Counted from the first letter of the stretch, positions 32,690 to 44,035 are shown. The stretch: 64,000 nucleotides of DNA from Selaginella moellendorffii (GCF_000143415.4 NW_003314264.1:388124-452123), one strand, 5' to 3'. Made by a program: numbers and translations. Notes: generated from the sequence alone by a model not told the origin.

Positions 32690-34181
32690 ATGGCAAAGTG
32701 GCGGAGGGAGAGAGGAGGCGTAGGCTATGGCAGCAACAGCGCTCTCCTCTTCCTCCTCCTTGTCCCGCTGCTTATCGTCTATGGCGTGTGGATCATCGCT
32801 GCGCCGTCACTGTCCGCCGCCCCCGGCGGCGGCGCCGGCATTCCCATTCCAGGGAAGTATATGTGGTACGCGCCACACAGCGGCTTCAGCAATCAGGTAG
32901 GCGAGCTCCGGAATGCTGTGCGCGTGGCGGCCATCCTGGGCAGGATCCTCATTCTCCCCCCCGTCACCGATCACCATGCGCTCAGCCTCGGCAGCTGCCC
33001 TAAGTTCCGGATCGTGGAGCCTCGCCACCTCAGGGTAGCTGCATTGTCCCACTTCTCCGATCTCGTCGCGCAATCCAGGTGAGTGCTTCGCCTGTTCTTT
33101 GGATTGGAAGTGATCCACCACCTGTAGGTACTACTCCATCGCCGACGTCGTCAACATCTCGGCCGTGAGCCAGAGCTTGGTGACGACGATCGACTTTCGA
33201 GTGTTTGCTCTCCTGCGGTGTGGAGCAAATCGAGTCGAGCCGCCATGCGCAGGTACTGCCACTCCATGCCCAAGCAAGGGAGGCTTCGATCGATGCATCG
33301 CGATGCTCAACCACGCGCACTGTGTTGGCAGTGATTGCGTGCACTGCGTGGACGAGAGCTGCGCAGACACAGTGTGGACGTACGCAGCGACCAGTCCGAA
33401 ACGACGTTTGCTCGAGCAGCCCGTCAAGCTCAAGACGAAGAAATTCAGCGGCGCGCGGCGAGTCAAGCGCGACATCCTCCAAAGCCTCGGTGACGGAACC
33501 GTGGCTGGCGATTCCAAGCTCTTGGTGTTTGGGAGCCTCTTCTCCGGGGAGTATCAAGGCGCTCAGACCCACGTCGATCTCAGTGCTGCGTCCGGGAACG
33601 CGGCTTTCGACCGGGTGTTCCAGGCGAGCCAACACTTTCCACTGTCGCGGGTGGTAACCGACGCTGGACGGGCTTATATCCGGAGCCGGATGAACAAGCG
33701 GGAGTTTTTCTGTGCGCAACTCCGGCTGCTAGACGGGCAGTTCAAGAATCACTGGAGCAAGACGTTTGACAGCCTGAGATTGCGGCTGGAATCCCTTGTT
33801 CCAGACGAAGGTGGTGGCGCCATTCCGGTGTTTGTCATGACGGATTTGCCACGCGCAAATTGGACAGGGACTTATCTGCAAGAGCTCTCGGAGCGCAGCG
33901 AGTACCAAATCTTTCGGCTCGAGGAGGGCGACGAGATTGTGCGTGACACCGCGAGGAGAGTGTTGGCGCTCAAACCTGGGAGCGATGATCCATTAAAGGT
34001 GGTGGTGATGGAGCAGCAGACGCTGGATCAAGCGCCTCACCACCAAATGCTTCCAGACATTCTTTTGTACGTGGAGGAGGCGATTTGCAGCTGTGCTTCG
34101 TTGGGCTTCCATGGCACTGCCGGTTCCACAATCTCGGAAATGATAACGCAATTGCGAAATGCAACACCGCAGTGTTCTTGA
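32690..34181 (+). CDS. O-fucosyltransferase family protein (OFUT30-like)
   Basis: Two exons (32690-33078, 33128-34181) give 480 residues. A short basic cytosolic tail is followed by a signal anchor ('NSALLFLLLVPLLIVYGVWI'), so this is a type II Golgi protein. The lumenal part starts 'GKYMWYAPHSGFSNQVGELR' and continues 'AAILGRILILPPVTDHHALS', 'TTIDFRVFALLRCG', 'LLVFGSLFSGEYQG', 'FFCAQLRLLDGQFKNH', 'VFVMTDLPRANWTGTYL' and 'SCASLGFHGTAGSTISEMI'. This series matches the plant GDP-fucose O-fucosyltransferase group that includes Arabidopsis O-fucosyltransferase 30. Cys-rich spacing in 'CVGSDCVHCVDESC' suggests disulfides. The acceptor is unknown. An upstream in-frame ATG (32597) exists, but the start at 32690 puts the anchor at the usual distance. 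Confidence 0.85.
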
Positions 34182-34196
34182 GCTCTTGAGATGCTT

Positions 34197-34204
34197 TTTG
34201 GCGC
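34197..34204 (+). promoter_or_regulatory. E2F-type site 1 before RPA1
   Basis: TTTGGCGC, a canonical E2F site, 110 bp upstream of the RPA1 ATG and 15 bp after the O-fucosyltransferase stop codon. RPA genes are known S-phase E2F targets in plants and animals; binding here is inferred from the match. Confidence 0.65.
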
Positions 34205-34237
34205 GCTCCTTTGAATTCCTCCCGCTCTTTTTCATGT

Positions 34238-34245
34238 TTTGGCGG
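34238..34245 (+). promoter_or_regulatory. E2F-type site 2 before RPA1
   Basis: TTTGGCGG, which fits the WTTSSCSS E2F consensus, 68 bp upstream of the RPA1 ATG. It pairs with the site 41 bp upstream, with a further cctcccgc element between them. Confidence 0.65.
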
Positions 34246-34313
34246 GCAAGGAGCCAGGCATTTAGGTCCCTTCTCGTGCCGCGTTGCTTAGCAAGCACTC
34301 TTCCAGCAGGGCG

Positions 34314-36908
34314 ATGGCGGATCAAGTGACTGCTCGCGGAGTTTCTCTTTTGCTCAGCGATTCTCCTGCCACTCCCGTGGTGCTTCAGGTGTGTGATCAA
34401 ATCGATTGTCTAAATCCAGTTTGTTCACTCCTCTTTGCTTTGTTTGTGATCAGGTGTTGGATGTCAAGTCTATTGCCAACGGCCGCTACACGTACGCTTT
34501 TGCTTTGCCGCTCCACGATCTTCGGTTTGAACTTTGGGGGTTTTCTTTTGTGCAGTTGCATGCTGTCCGATGGATCTATGAAAGCGAAGGCTATGCTTCC
34601 GACCCATATGTCGGCGGAGGTAGAGGCAGGGAAGATCCAACACTTGGGGCTCATCCGTGTTCTCTCTCATGCCACCAGCGTGATTCCAAATCTGCCAAAC
34701 AAGTATGCGCACATTTTGATTTTTTTCTTCTTCTTTCTTTTCTTTGCGTGATGCTCATGCTCGTATTGTCAACCATCCAGAGCTCTGATCGTCACCGATT
34801 GCGAAGTCGTCAGTGGGGCACTGGATCGTGAGGTTGGTAGTGAATCATCATCTTCCGCACAGAAGACCCAGTGCGATGAAAAGCCAAAGTTTCTTTCGGC
34901 ACCAGTTAAGTCGGCCGCTCAGATCGTTCAAGAGGAGCACGGAAGGTAGCTCTGTCTTGTGGTACCATGTGGTTTTCATTGAATTTCTTGCGCCATGAAT
35001 GCCAGAGCCGCACCAGCTGCCAGGATGGGTGTGTCGAGGAGAGTATACCCCCTGGTGTCTTTAACCCCTTACCAAGGTAGTTGGACAATCAAGGTGAGAG
35101 TTACGAGCAAAGGTCCACTGCGGACGTATCGCAATGCCAGAGGCGAGGGAAGCGTCTTCAACGTCGAATTGACAGACGAAGATGTCAGTTTTTTTTCGTC
35201 TTGCGCTTTTTCGTCCGTGACGGTTTTACTGTGGAATGCTCTCTTTCAGGGAACACAGATTCAAGCTACCATGTTCAAGGAGGCGGCTGAAAAGTTTTAC
35301 CCGATGTTTGAGCTGGGAAAGGCGAGTAATTCCCCTGCTGAAAGCATGCTGACGGTGTAGCTTCTTTTCTTTATCAGGTCTACTACGTTTCGAATGGAAA
35401 TCTCCGCATGGCTAACAGGCGGTTTTCCGCTGTCAAGAACGACTACGAGATGACCTTGAATGCAAGCTCTGGGGTAGAGGAGGTGACTGAGCCTGATGGA
35501 AAGCCTGGTGTGATTCCTCTGGTTAAGTACAACTTCGTGAAGATTGAGGACTTGGCGGCGTATGTTAACAAGAGAGAGCTTTTTGGTACGTGTGGCATGG
35601 GTGATTTGTCATTTCAAACAGCATTTTTTTTTTTCGCAGATGCTATTGGAATAGTGCAATCGGTTTCTTCGACAATGAGTGTAAGGCGAAAGGTTGACAA
35701 CACAGAATTTGCAAAGCGAGAAATCGTTCTTGTCGACCAAAGGTACTGTTCGCAGTCAAAGACAGTGTTTTGGTTGAGAGAAGTGCGATGTTTTCGATTC
35801 ACAGTCAAAAAACGGTTGCCGTAAGCCTCTGGAGCAGTCTTGCAGTGGAGGACGGAGCTAAGCTGCTAGAAATGCTCCCTGATGCGCCCGTAGTAGTAAT
35901 CCGATCGGTGCGTGCTAATGACTTTCAAGGTAAGCTTCGTCTTAAGCGTATCTTTCGTAGTTCTCAAGGTTTCAGCAGGTGTATCTCTGTCGACGTCTCC
36001 CAACAGTATGGTGTGGATAAATCCCGACATTCCCGAGGCCCGAGAACTTCGATCCTGGTGAGTGGCGCACACTGTTTATCGAAGTACGAAGAAGAAGGTC
36101 CTACTCATCGAATTGGTTGTAGGTATGACGAGAGCGGGAAAGATGCAACCTTGACGTCGGTGGGTGCTGGTTTGAGTCAAAGAGCAGGCCCGACGAACGA
36201 CAACCGTGCGGATATCTCAGACATCACTGCCCCATCTGTTGGCGAAGGAAAGGTAAAAGAAAAGAATGAGAATCTATGGTGCTATAATGGTGATGGATGG
36301 TGCTTTTGCCAGGCCGCATACTTCACTGTCCGCGCTTGCATCAGCTACATCAAGCCGGATCAAACCATGTGGTACACAGCGTGCAGTACATGCAATCGCA
36401 AAGTTAGCGAGGACAGCTCTCGATTCTGGTGCGAGGCCTGTCAGCGGCACTTCGATACAGCCAGTCGTCGGTGAGTTCCATCGTTTTTTGACTCGGGAAT
36501 GTTTGACACAGCAATCTTTCCGCATGGCAGATACATAATGCTGGCCAAGCTAACTGATCATAGCGGTGATGCATGGGTTTCGTTCTTCAATGATCAAGCC
36601 GAACAGATTTTGGGCGTGAGTGCCGACGAGCTAGCCACAATCAAGTCGCAAGTAAGCATGGGACAGATGAGCTTGTCGTTCTAGAAACGCTGGTGCTGAA
36701 CTTGTGGTGACAGGATGATGATCAGAGGCAGTACTCATCGCAGCTGAGCAAAGTGGTGTGGTCGTCCTACGTTTTCCGTGTCAGCGTTGCTCAGACTGAG
36801 TACCTGGGCGAGAAGCGACAGAGGATCACGATTCGTGCCGTGAACGATACCGACTGGGCCAGTGAGTCGAGGCTTTTGTTGGCCAAGATGAAGCTAGAAA
36901 GTTCTTAG
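34314..36908 (+). CDS. RPA1: Replication protein A 70-kDa subunit (RPA1)
   Basis: A spliced gene of about 12 exons starting 'MADQVTARGVSLLLSD'. The N-terminal OB fold carries 'VLDVKSIANGRY' and 'GLIRVLSHATSVIPN'. The DNA-binding domains follow: 'YPLVSLTPYQGSWTIKVRVT', 'VFNVELTDEDGTQIQATMF', 'YYVSNGNLRMANRRFSAVKN', 'YEMTLNASSGVEEV' (DBD-A), 'DAIGIVQSVSSTMSVRRK' (DBD-B), and DBD-C with the zinc ribbon 'TACSTCNRKV...FWCEACQRH'. The end is 'ITIRAVNDTDWASESRLLL'. RPA1 is the main ssDNA-binding subunit in replication, repair and recombination. Plants carry several RPA1 paralogues; I cannot assign this one to a subgroup. Two E2F-type sites lie in the 132-bp gap before the start. Confidence 0.93.
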
Positions 36909-37173
36909 TTTCTCATTAATCCTTCAGAGCATCTCTTTGTACATACCATAGTTCTGTGAGAAAATCAAGCCAAAACTACAACTACACTACCACTTGCGTT
37001 TATCGAAGGATGGCTGCTGGAAAAACTTCAATCTATCTACTTATAGTGCTCCTCTGCATCGGCCAAGGTAGGAATCGTATATATCTACAACACTGGATGA
37101 TGTACTACTTACTTCCCCCCTCTCAAAATTTCAATTTTCTTCTGTCCTGCGCGCTCGCTCCCGAAGCCCACAC

Positions 37174-37539
37174 TCACTTGGCAATGATCTCGAGCTGGTT
37201 GAAGAAGAGATCCAGCTCGGGCGAAGTAAAGTAGGCGGCGGCTGGCGGCAAAAACCGTCTTTGCAAGTGTGGCTTCTTGGGCGCCGGTGGGCACACGAGA
37301 GCATCCTCGGGCAACCTGTATTGCCGCGACTTGGGTGTCTTGCAGCCATCCTCGTGATCGCCCAGCTGATCGTGATGATTGCCACCGCCCGATTCTGGAA
37401 TCGCTGCGCCGCTGCTGCATTTGCTGTTGCTGAAGCTGTTCCCCCCCTCACTGCGTAGCCTCCTCACAAACTCCTCGTCCCACGACTTCTGGCGATAGAC
37501 GGTGGACACTGGAGCACAGCCCGATGGAATAGGCGCCAT
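37174..37539 (-). CDS. SIAMESE-related CDK inhibitor (SMR)
   Basis: A single-exon, 121-residue protein. The signature of the plant SIM/SMR family is present: 'GCKTPKSRQYRLPED' followed by 'CPPAPKKP', then a C-terminal 'YFTSPELDLFF' segment. It has no enzymatic domain. SMR proteins bind CDKA/CDKB-cyclin complexes, stop mitosis and promote endoreduplication or cell-cycle arrest in response to stress and DNA damage. An E2F-type site lies ~350 bp upstream. The gene converges on RPA1 with 265 bp between the stops. Confidence 0.85.
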   Translation of the reverse strand: MAPIPSGCAPVSTVYRQKSWDEEFVRRLRSEGGNSFSNSKCSSGAAIPESGGGNHHDQLGDHEDGCKTPKSRQYRLPEDALVCPPAPKKPHLQRRFLPPAAAYFTSPELDLFFNQLEIIAK

Positions 37540-37998
37540 ACTCTTCCTCGCTCGCTGCCCTAGCGGTCGCTATCCGAGTGCTCGATACCTGGATGGAATG
37601 GAGCTCTTGTCGGCGACTGCTGCCCGAGAGAGAGACACTTGAAAAGCTTTGCCGCCCTCGCAAAAAGCTTCGAGAAGAATCCCCACCGCTCAAGAGGGGG
37701 GGTTTTAAAGAGGACACCGCGCGCAAGGCCTTTCGAGCTCGACCGCTGGATGGCTGCCACCTGGTGCCGGTTTGACGGCCACGGCGCGGCAAACGTGTCG
37801 GTGGGCCGACAGAGCGCCGCCGTGGTGCTTCTGGGATCTTTCGAATGGCTGAGAAATCGGGATTTTGAAATGATCAGCGGCTGGTTTTGGCGGGACGCCG
37901 CTGGATCGCCGCCACGTGGCAAAATGATCACCAGATTTTTGTTTCTAGTGTTTTTGATTTATTCCAAGTGGGCGCCGCGCCTCAGTCGATCAATGACA
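37540..37998. promoter_or_regulatory. Upstream region of the SMR gene
   Basis: 459 bp between the SMR start and the stop of the next minus-strand gene. TTTGGCGG at 37886-37893 fits the E2F consensus. No coding exon is seen; open frames on both strands are without domain character. Confidence 0.45.
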
Positions 37999-39033
37999 TC
38001 AAAAAATCAAACCAGAGGCACTGTTTTGGGCGGCCAAGGTGGTGTTAAAATTGGAGCAAGTGGTCTGGTAGAAGAAGAGGATTCCGGTGAATCCAAACCG
38101 CTGCTTCTCCAGATCCAAGCGCACCAGATTGTGCATCTGCTGGAACGTTCCAACCACAGAAAGACCAGGCGATGATGAGCCGGCGTCCACAAACGCGAGG
38201 CAGGCCACCGTGGAATCTTTCAAAAACACCATGGTGTTGGCGCCAAACAGCGTCCACGTGGCGTTTCCCTCCAGCTGGAGCTCCACTGGCGGCACGGGGG
38301 GCCCCACGCGCGTGGACCCGAGCCCACTCGCGTTAAAGCACGTGTCAAACGGGGCAACGGGCGCGACGCGCGGGACGGTCAAATTGCGGAAGGCGTCGCG
38401 GATCGCCACGTAGGCAGGTGTGACGAGGCGGGTGTACGGCACCGTGCTGCTCAGCGCCCAGGCGGCGGGCTTGACCGCCGGGAGCCGTTGACCATTGACC
38501 CTGACCGAGTTGACCCGGATGGCGTAGCTATGGCGGGCGGGCGGGGAGACGAGAGGGGTGTACTGCAGCAGCGGAGAGATGGGGCGCTTGTTGGGCATGA
38601 AGTTGATGTCCTGCGCGCCGAAGAAGATCGGCGAGGATCCCTGCTGGGAGAGACAATAGGTGACGATCTTCTTGTTCCGGGGTGACAATCGAGCTGGAAG
38701 CGCCTGGCTCCCTCTCCCCAGCGCAGCCACTGGTGACCCGCATTTGAATGGGACCCCGGGGATTGTCACGGGACCAGTGGGATTGGAGCCATCGGTGGCG
38801 TTGAGACTAACCTGGTACGAGGATCTGGGAGAGGGGCCGCAGTTGATGGAGGACACGCGAGCGTCCAGATCGAGCTGCAGCAGCTGGGTTTTGGGTGGAG
38901 TGCCGATGCGCAGCGACAACCTGGTGCCGATGAGCTCGCCCACCAGCGGACGAGATCCGGGCGTGGCAGCAGCCGCGAGAGAGCACAAGAGCATGCAACA
39001 CAAGGCGACAGGAAATTTATTAGCCATCTTCAT
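37999..39033 (-). CDS. Pepsin-fold secreted protein, probably non-catalytic (TAXI/EDGP-like)
   Basis: Intron-less, 344 residues from the ATG at 39033. Signal peptide 'FPVALCCMLLCSLAAAA', then an A1 aspartic-protease fold of the xylanase-inhibitor/EDGP type: 'RLSLRIGTPPKTQLLQLDLD', 'YCLSQQGSSPIFFGAQDI', 'YTPLVSPPARHSYAIRVNSV', 'VPYTRLVTPAYVAIRDAF' and 'LSVVGTFQQMHNLVRLDLEK'. The two DTG/DSG catalytic triads are replaced ('LDLDARVSS' and 'ALSSTVPYT'), so protease activity is unlikely. Relatives inhibit microbial xylanases or endoglucanases in the apoplast. The TATA box 42 bp upstream decides the start; in-frame codons beyond it are not ATG. N-glycosylation sites (NAT, NLT, NAS, NTT) fit a secreted protein. 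Confidence 0.85.
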   Translation of the reverse strand: MKMANKFPVALCCMLLCSLAAAATPGSRPLVGELIGTRLSLRIGTPPKTQLLQLDLDARVSSINCGPSPRSSYQVSLNATDGSNPTGPVTIPGVPFKCGSPVAALGRGSQALPARLSPRNKKIVTYCLSQQGSSPIFFGAQDINFMPNKRPISPLLQYTPLVSPPARHSYAIRVNSVRVNGQRLPAVKPAAWALSSTVPYTRLVTPAYVAIRDAFRNLTVPRVAPVAPFDTCFNASGLGSTRVGPPVPPVELQLEGNATWTLFGANTMVFLKDSTVACLAFVDAGSSSPGLSVVGTFQQMHNLVRLDLEKQRFGFTGILFFYQTTCSNFNTTLAAQNSASGLIF

Positions 39034-39074
39034 CTTCTCCAAGAGCCAGCAGTAGAAAGAAACGTTGCAGTCTG

Positions 39075-39080
39075 TATATA
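39075..39080 (-). promoter_or_regulatory. TATA box of the pepsin-fold gene
   Basis: On the coding strand gatatatacaga lies about 42 bp upstream of the ATG at 39033, leaving room for a very short leader. It is the clearest TATA box in the window and rules out a start further upstream. Confidence 0.6.
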
Positions 39081-39315
39081 TCACATCTCAGATCTCCACA
39101 CGTGACACGATGACATTTATCGAGATGGCGACCAGTCTACGTAACGTGCCGGATTTTGACACTGCAAGGCCACGATTGCGATGGAATTGTCAAATAGCTC
39201 CGACTTGATAACATAAGCTGTGCAGCGAGTACAAAATGCGAATATGCTGTGTTGTGTGCCTGCAACCTCAGCTCTTGGGTGACAAAATGGAAAGAAACCG
39301 GATTCTTCTTTCTCG

Positions 39316-42300
39316 CTACACCTCAGAGGCCGCCTCCTTTTTGAGCGAGGCCGAGAACATATCAACCTGGCTCTTGATGCCGCTCGCCACAAAGGCAATC
39401 TGGAATATCTCCTCATACTTGTCCACGAAATGGACGTCGAGGCCTTCTTTTACGTGCGGCAAGAGCTCGTCGTAGTCCCGCTTGTTGGCCTTGGGAAAAA
39501 TGATCGTCTTCACAGCGCTCCTCCTGGATGCCACAGTTTTCTCTTTTACCTGTTCCAAGTTCCAACAGTCAGTATTGTCAAGAAGAAAAAAGGAAAAAAA
39601 TCATCTGCTTACCCCGCCAATGGCAAGAACTCGGCCAGTCAGTGTCACTTCCCCAGTCATTGCTACATCGTCGTTGACAGGCTTGCTGAGAGCCAGCGAC
39701 AGCATCGAGGTGATCATAGTGCACCCGGCGCTTGGCCCGTCTTTTGGCGTAGCACCGGCCGGTACGTGGAGATGTAGTTTGCTGTTTGTAAAAAACTGGT
39801 TTTGCGGATCAATCTCTCGCAGGTACTTCCGCGCAAATGTGTGTGCTATTGAGGCGCTCTCCTTCATCACATCCCCAAGCTGACCAGTGAGTTGGAGCCC
39901 GCCTTTACCTTCACCCTCCTCAATCACACTCGTCTCCACATAGAGCGTGGAGCCTCCCATTGCTGTCCAGGCCAGACCCATGACGACTCCAATCGGTGTC
40001 TTGTCGTAGAAGCGGTCGCTTACGAACACGGGACTTCCCACGAACTCGTGAAGATTGGTGTCGTTGATTTTGATCTGCTCTTCTGCCACCTTTTTCTCTG
40101 CCTCCTCCTTTTCTTTGGTTTCTGATGACGCAGACTCATCCGGTACCTTGTTGTCTGTTTCCGATGTAGTAGAAGCCTTCACGCCCGTCAATTTTTCTTC
40201 CGGCTCTGAACACGGCGGTTTCTCCAACGGCAACTTCTGAGCAATATCCACCTTTTCTTTCTCTGACGGTAGCATGGTCTCGGCCTCAAGCGTTTCACCC
40301 TCCTGGACGGCTGAGTCGGTTAGCTTAATGGCCATATCCTCCTTCTCAGATGTTGCATCGGGCAAAAGCTCGTCCGCAAGTATCTCCAGCTTTTCATTCA
40401 GAACCGGCGTTTCTTTGAGTTCTGCTTCCTCTATGCTATTGGAGTCGTCTTCCACAAGTTTGATGGCACCGTCATTCTGCAAGCAACGTTCAATACCATA
40501 GAATATGAGGTACGAAAAATACCTCGGCATTGCTTTTCGTTTCGGCAACCGTAACCAGGTTATTCTGTTTCATTTCCTCCTCCTTGGGAGTATCAAGCTC
40601 ACGTCGGACTAGTTTCAGCGCTATCTGTAAATGAAAGCTGTTGGGATTCTAAAGAACTCACCAATACTGCTACCTTGCGATAAATCTTATCAATATGCTT
40701 CTGCAGATTTCTAACGCCAGCCTCGCGACAATAAGTTTCTATAAGACTGTGCATAGCACTGTCACTAAGCTCAACCTGCAACAACATTTGAGAAGACCTG
40801 TTAATATTGAAGGCGATTCTACCTGTTCTTTTTTTATCCCACAATTTTCTCGAGCTTGGCGTTCGAGATAGTCACGGGCAATGTGCATTTTCTCATCAGT
40901 AATATAACCGACCAACCGTATAACTTCCATGCGATCAAGTAGAGGTGCAGGAATGTTCTCAACCAAATTTGCAGTGCAAACGAACAAAACCTACAAGGAA
41001 ACGAGCATTAGCTGAAAGTTGTGAAAAAACAGAGAGCTCACTTTTGACAAATCTATGGGCACGTCAAGGTAATGGTCAAGAAAATTAGCATTCTGCTCCG
41101 GATCTAGAAGTTCCAATAATGCACTAGCTGGATCTCCTGCATGACCCCGACCAAGCTGCAATGACAACGTCAGAACGAATTGTTAAACTAACTGTTCAAG
41201 ATCCTTCACCTTATCAATCTCATCGATCAGCACCAAAGGGTTAGCAGTTCCTGTCGACTTCAGGCACTGAACCATTTTACCAGGCATGGCTCCAACGTAA
41301 GTTCTGCGATGCCCCTGAAAATAATAAAATAGTAGAAACCAAATGTAATGATAGCTGCAATAATCACCTTAATCTCAGCAACATCACTAAGGCCACCAAC
41401 TGAGAAGCGAAAGAATTTTCGATTGAGCGCCTTAGCAATTGATTTCCCTATGCTTGTTTTCCCTACTCCAGGGGGTCCTGAAAGGCATATTATCTTTCCT
41501 GAAAAGAAAAGAAGAAAAACCAAATCAATTGTACGCATTGGCACCAAAACAAAAATTCATACTGGCAAAATTTACCAACAGCGGTGCCCTTCAGCTTGCC
41601 AACAGCGATAAACTCAAGTATCCTTTCTTTTACATCGGACAAGCCATAATGATCCTCGTCCAGAACAGTTTGAGCCTGCCGTACATCAAAGTTTTCCTTG
41701 CTGCAAGGAAAAATTGGAATCAATGACCGAGTGATAGAAGAAAAGAAAGAACCTGTATTGTCCCCACGGTAGTGCTGTCAACCAGTCCAGATAGTTTCTT
41801 GTAACATTGAACTCGCTCGAACTGGACTCAAGGCCTTGCAATTTAGAGAGTTCCTCGTCGATGACTTGCAAAACGTGCTCCGGACACTGCTTTCTATGTG
41901 GCTCCAATCTCTCTTTAAACTTTACTGTATACGTGAAAGAGAGGAAGTCGAAACGGGATTAAAACTAGAGAAACAAATTTACCAGTAAGCGCTGTTTTAT
42001 CATCTGCTTCAATTCCCAGCTCCTACACCAGAAATTCAGAAGCTTAAATCATTAAGCTCATTAAGGTACCTTCTTAATAGCTTTCAGTTGCTCCATTAAG
42101 AAAAACCGGCGTTGATCACCGCTTATTTTTTCCTCCACGTTTTTCGCAATAGTCGCCTGGGAAAGCTTTAAGAACGAGAATAGTCATAATTAGCATACCT
42201 GTAGCTTTGCAAGCTCAAGCTCTTTCTTTAAAAGTACAAGAGCTAAATTGAGTCGCTTCTCCACCTATAGCACAAAACAAGAACCGCCTTTTAGAAACGT

Positions 42301-43944
42301 TATGGTCAATCAGAAATTCTTACATCTAGTTGCTCCAACACTTCCTGTAGCAGAGGTTCATCAGCTGTAGTGAGCGCAGAGCCAAAGTCAGCCAGTCGGG
42401 CAGCATTGATATGCGAATTTCCCATATTCTGCATTCAAAAACGTTGTTCTGAATAACGTCATGAATTGAAAGAGCTGAAAAAGCACACGGACCTGCACGA
42501 AGACTTGAATAGTTTCTTTGTACAAAGGATTGTATCGCATTAGATCACGCAAAGAGGCGACAACCTCCATAAAAGTTGCTTTTATAACATCTGATGTCTC
42601 GTCATAAGATTTATCCTGATACCACAAGAATACTTTAGCAAGCGATCAAATCACACCTAGAACGAACCTTGAGATGCTCAACCGAAACTGTCAAAGGATC
42701 ATCGGATAGCTGCATCACATATTTTCAGAACATTTTTAACGAGGAATAATATCTATTACCATTCCAGTGAGTCGTAAGCGGCGATGGCCCATGAGAAAAA
42801 CTTGAGCAGGACCATCCGAATTGACGCTTCTTATGACGTTGAGCACCTGTTTCAAACTTGAGTCAAAGGCGGCGGTGTTGTAGGTTGATGACTAACCTGT
42901 GCAAACGTTCCATATTCATGCAATCTTTTGTATAGAGCTTCTCCCTTCAAATCCGAATCCTTGACCTCCTCGCCACTCTTCTCCCCAGTCTTCTCTTCAC
43001 TTTTCTCGCCAGCTGCTCCACTCGTCTCGCGGGCATTTTCACTTTCAACCACAACGCTCTCCTTCGCATCCTTGAGAAGAAATGCTCCAACATACGGCGT
43101 TCCTCTTGCTCGAAGCTCTACCAATGAGTCCGCAAGCTTGGGATCCTGTGGCACTTGATAAGAGTTGGTGACTTTTCAAACTAGTCGATTAAATACCTTA
43201 CCTTGATGTGAATGGGAGCATAGAATCCAGGGAACAAAGGCCTTCTCGTCAGTGGTAATGCTAAAACCTGGAAGAGACGAATGGCAAACGTGTTTTTTAA
43301 ACGACCAAAGTTACCTTGGGAAAGTTCTCGGGTCTCGGCCCAGCAGGAACAATAGCCCCCGACTGTGCGGACTCTTCAGCACCTTCCTGATCTTCTTTTT
43401 CCTTCAAATCTTTTCCGTCTTTCCCATCCTTCCCTTCTTTTGCCTCCTTGGCTTCCTTGACGACCGTAGCTTCTGTGGCTTCCGCGCTGGCTTTGTTCGA
43501 CTTATCACCTCCAGACCCTTTCAAAATCCTCTGGAATAAGCTCGGTTTCCTCCGACCACCACCACCACCGCCGCCGCCACCTTCTTTTTCCCCTTTGCCT
43601 TCAGTCTTGCTACCACCTTCTCCTTTTCCTCCGGATGATCCCTCACTTGACTTAGAAGACACGACTTTGTCGGGGATAGCAGCTTCTTCAATGCTACTAG
43701 CGCTGTCAGCTTCGCTGGACTCTTTGCTACTACTATTGCTCCCATTCTTACTGCTACCGTCGCTACCGCCCTTGCCGGCACCGCTGCCGGAGCAAAATGT
43801 GTGCCTGGTGCCATCGAACGACCGAGCGAGCATCGAGCCCCATGCCGGCGCCCGCGCCCCAGCAGGCCATGTAGCGGGCCGGATCGAGAGACGTCTCAAG
43901 CTGGGGGAATCCCGGAGCGCCGACGAGACAATGGCGGCGAGCAT
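39316..43944 (-). CDS. LON1: Mitochondrial Lon protease
   Basis: A gene of about 16-20 exons. The N-terminus ([20 protein letters not shown]) is a mitochondrial presequence, followed by a long Ser/Gly/Lys-rich linker with a nine-Gly run. The Lon substrate domain begins '[16 protein letters not shown]'. The AAA+ module has '[20 protein letters not shown]' (Walker A), a Walker B Asp-Glu and '[20 protein letters not shown]'. The protease domain has '[12 protein letters not shown]' (catalytic Ser) and '[12 protein letters not shown]' (catalytic Lys). It ends with '[20 protein letters not shown]'. It degrades damaged matrix proteins and binds DNA. Between the AAA+ and protease domains lies an acidic Glu/Lys/Ser-rich insert of ~150 residues (about 40060-40560). 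A telo-box lies upstream. Confidence 0.94.
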
Positions 43945-44035
43945 AGATGCGAGGAAATCCCTACCAGGAAACGAAGATCGCCCCGCCTTCCACCGCGCCC
44001 CGACCGCGCTTCATGCCCTAGACTAGAATGACGGG

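Noticed and set aside
32640-32690. tRNA-like B-box (ggtatcgaac) on the minus strand
   Set aside because: The flanking bases cannot form a T-arm or acceptor stem, and no A-box lies at the right distance.
33030-33719. 229-codon minus-strand frame
   Set aside because: Antisense to the O-fucosyltransferase; the plus strand has the family motifs.
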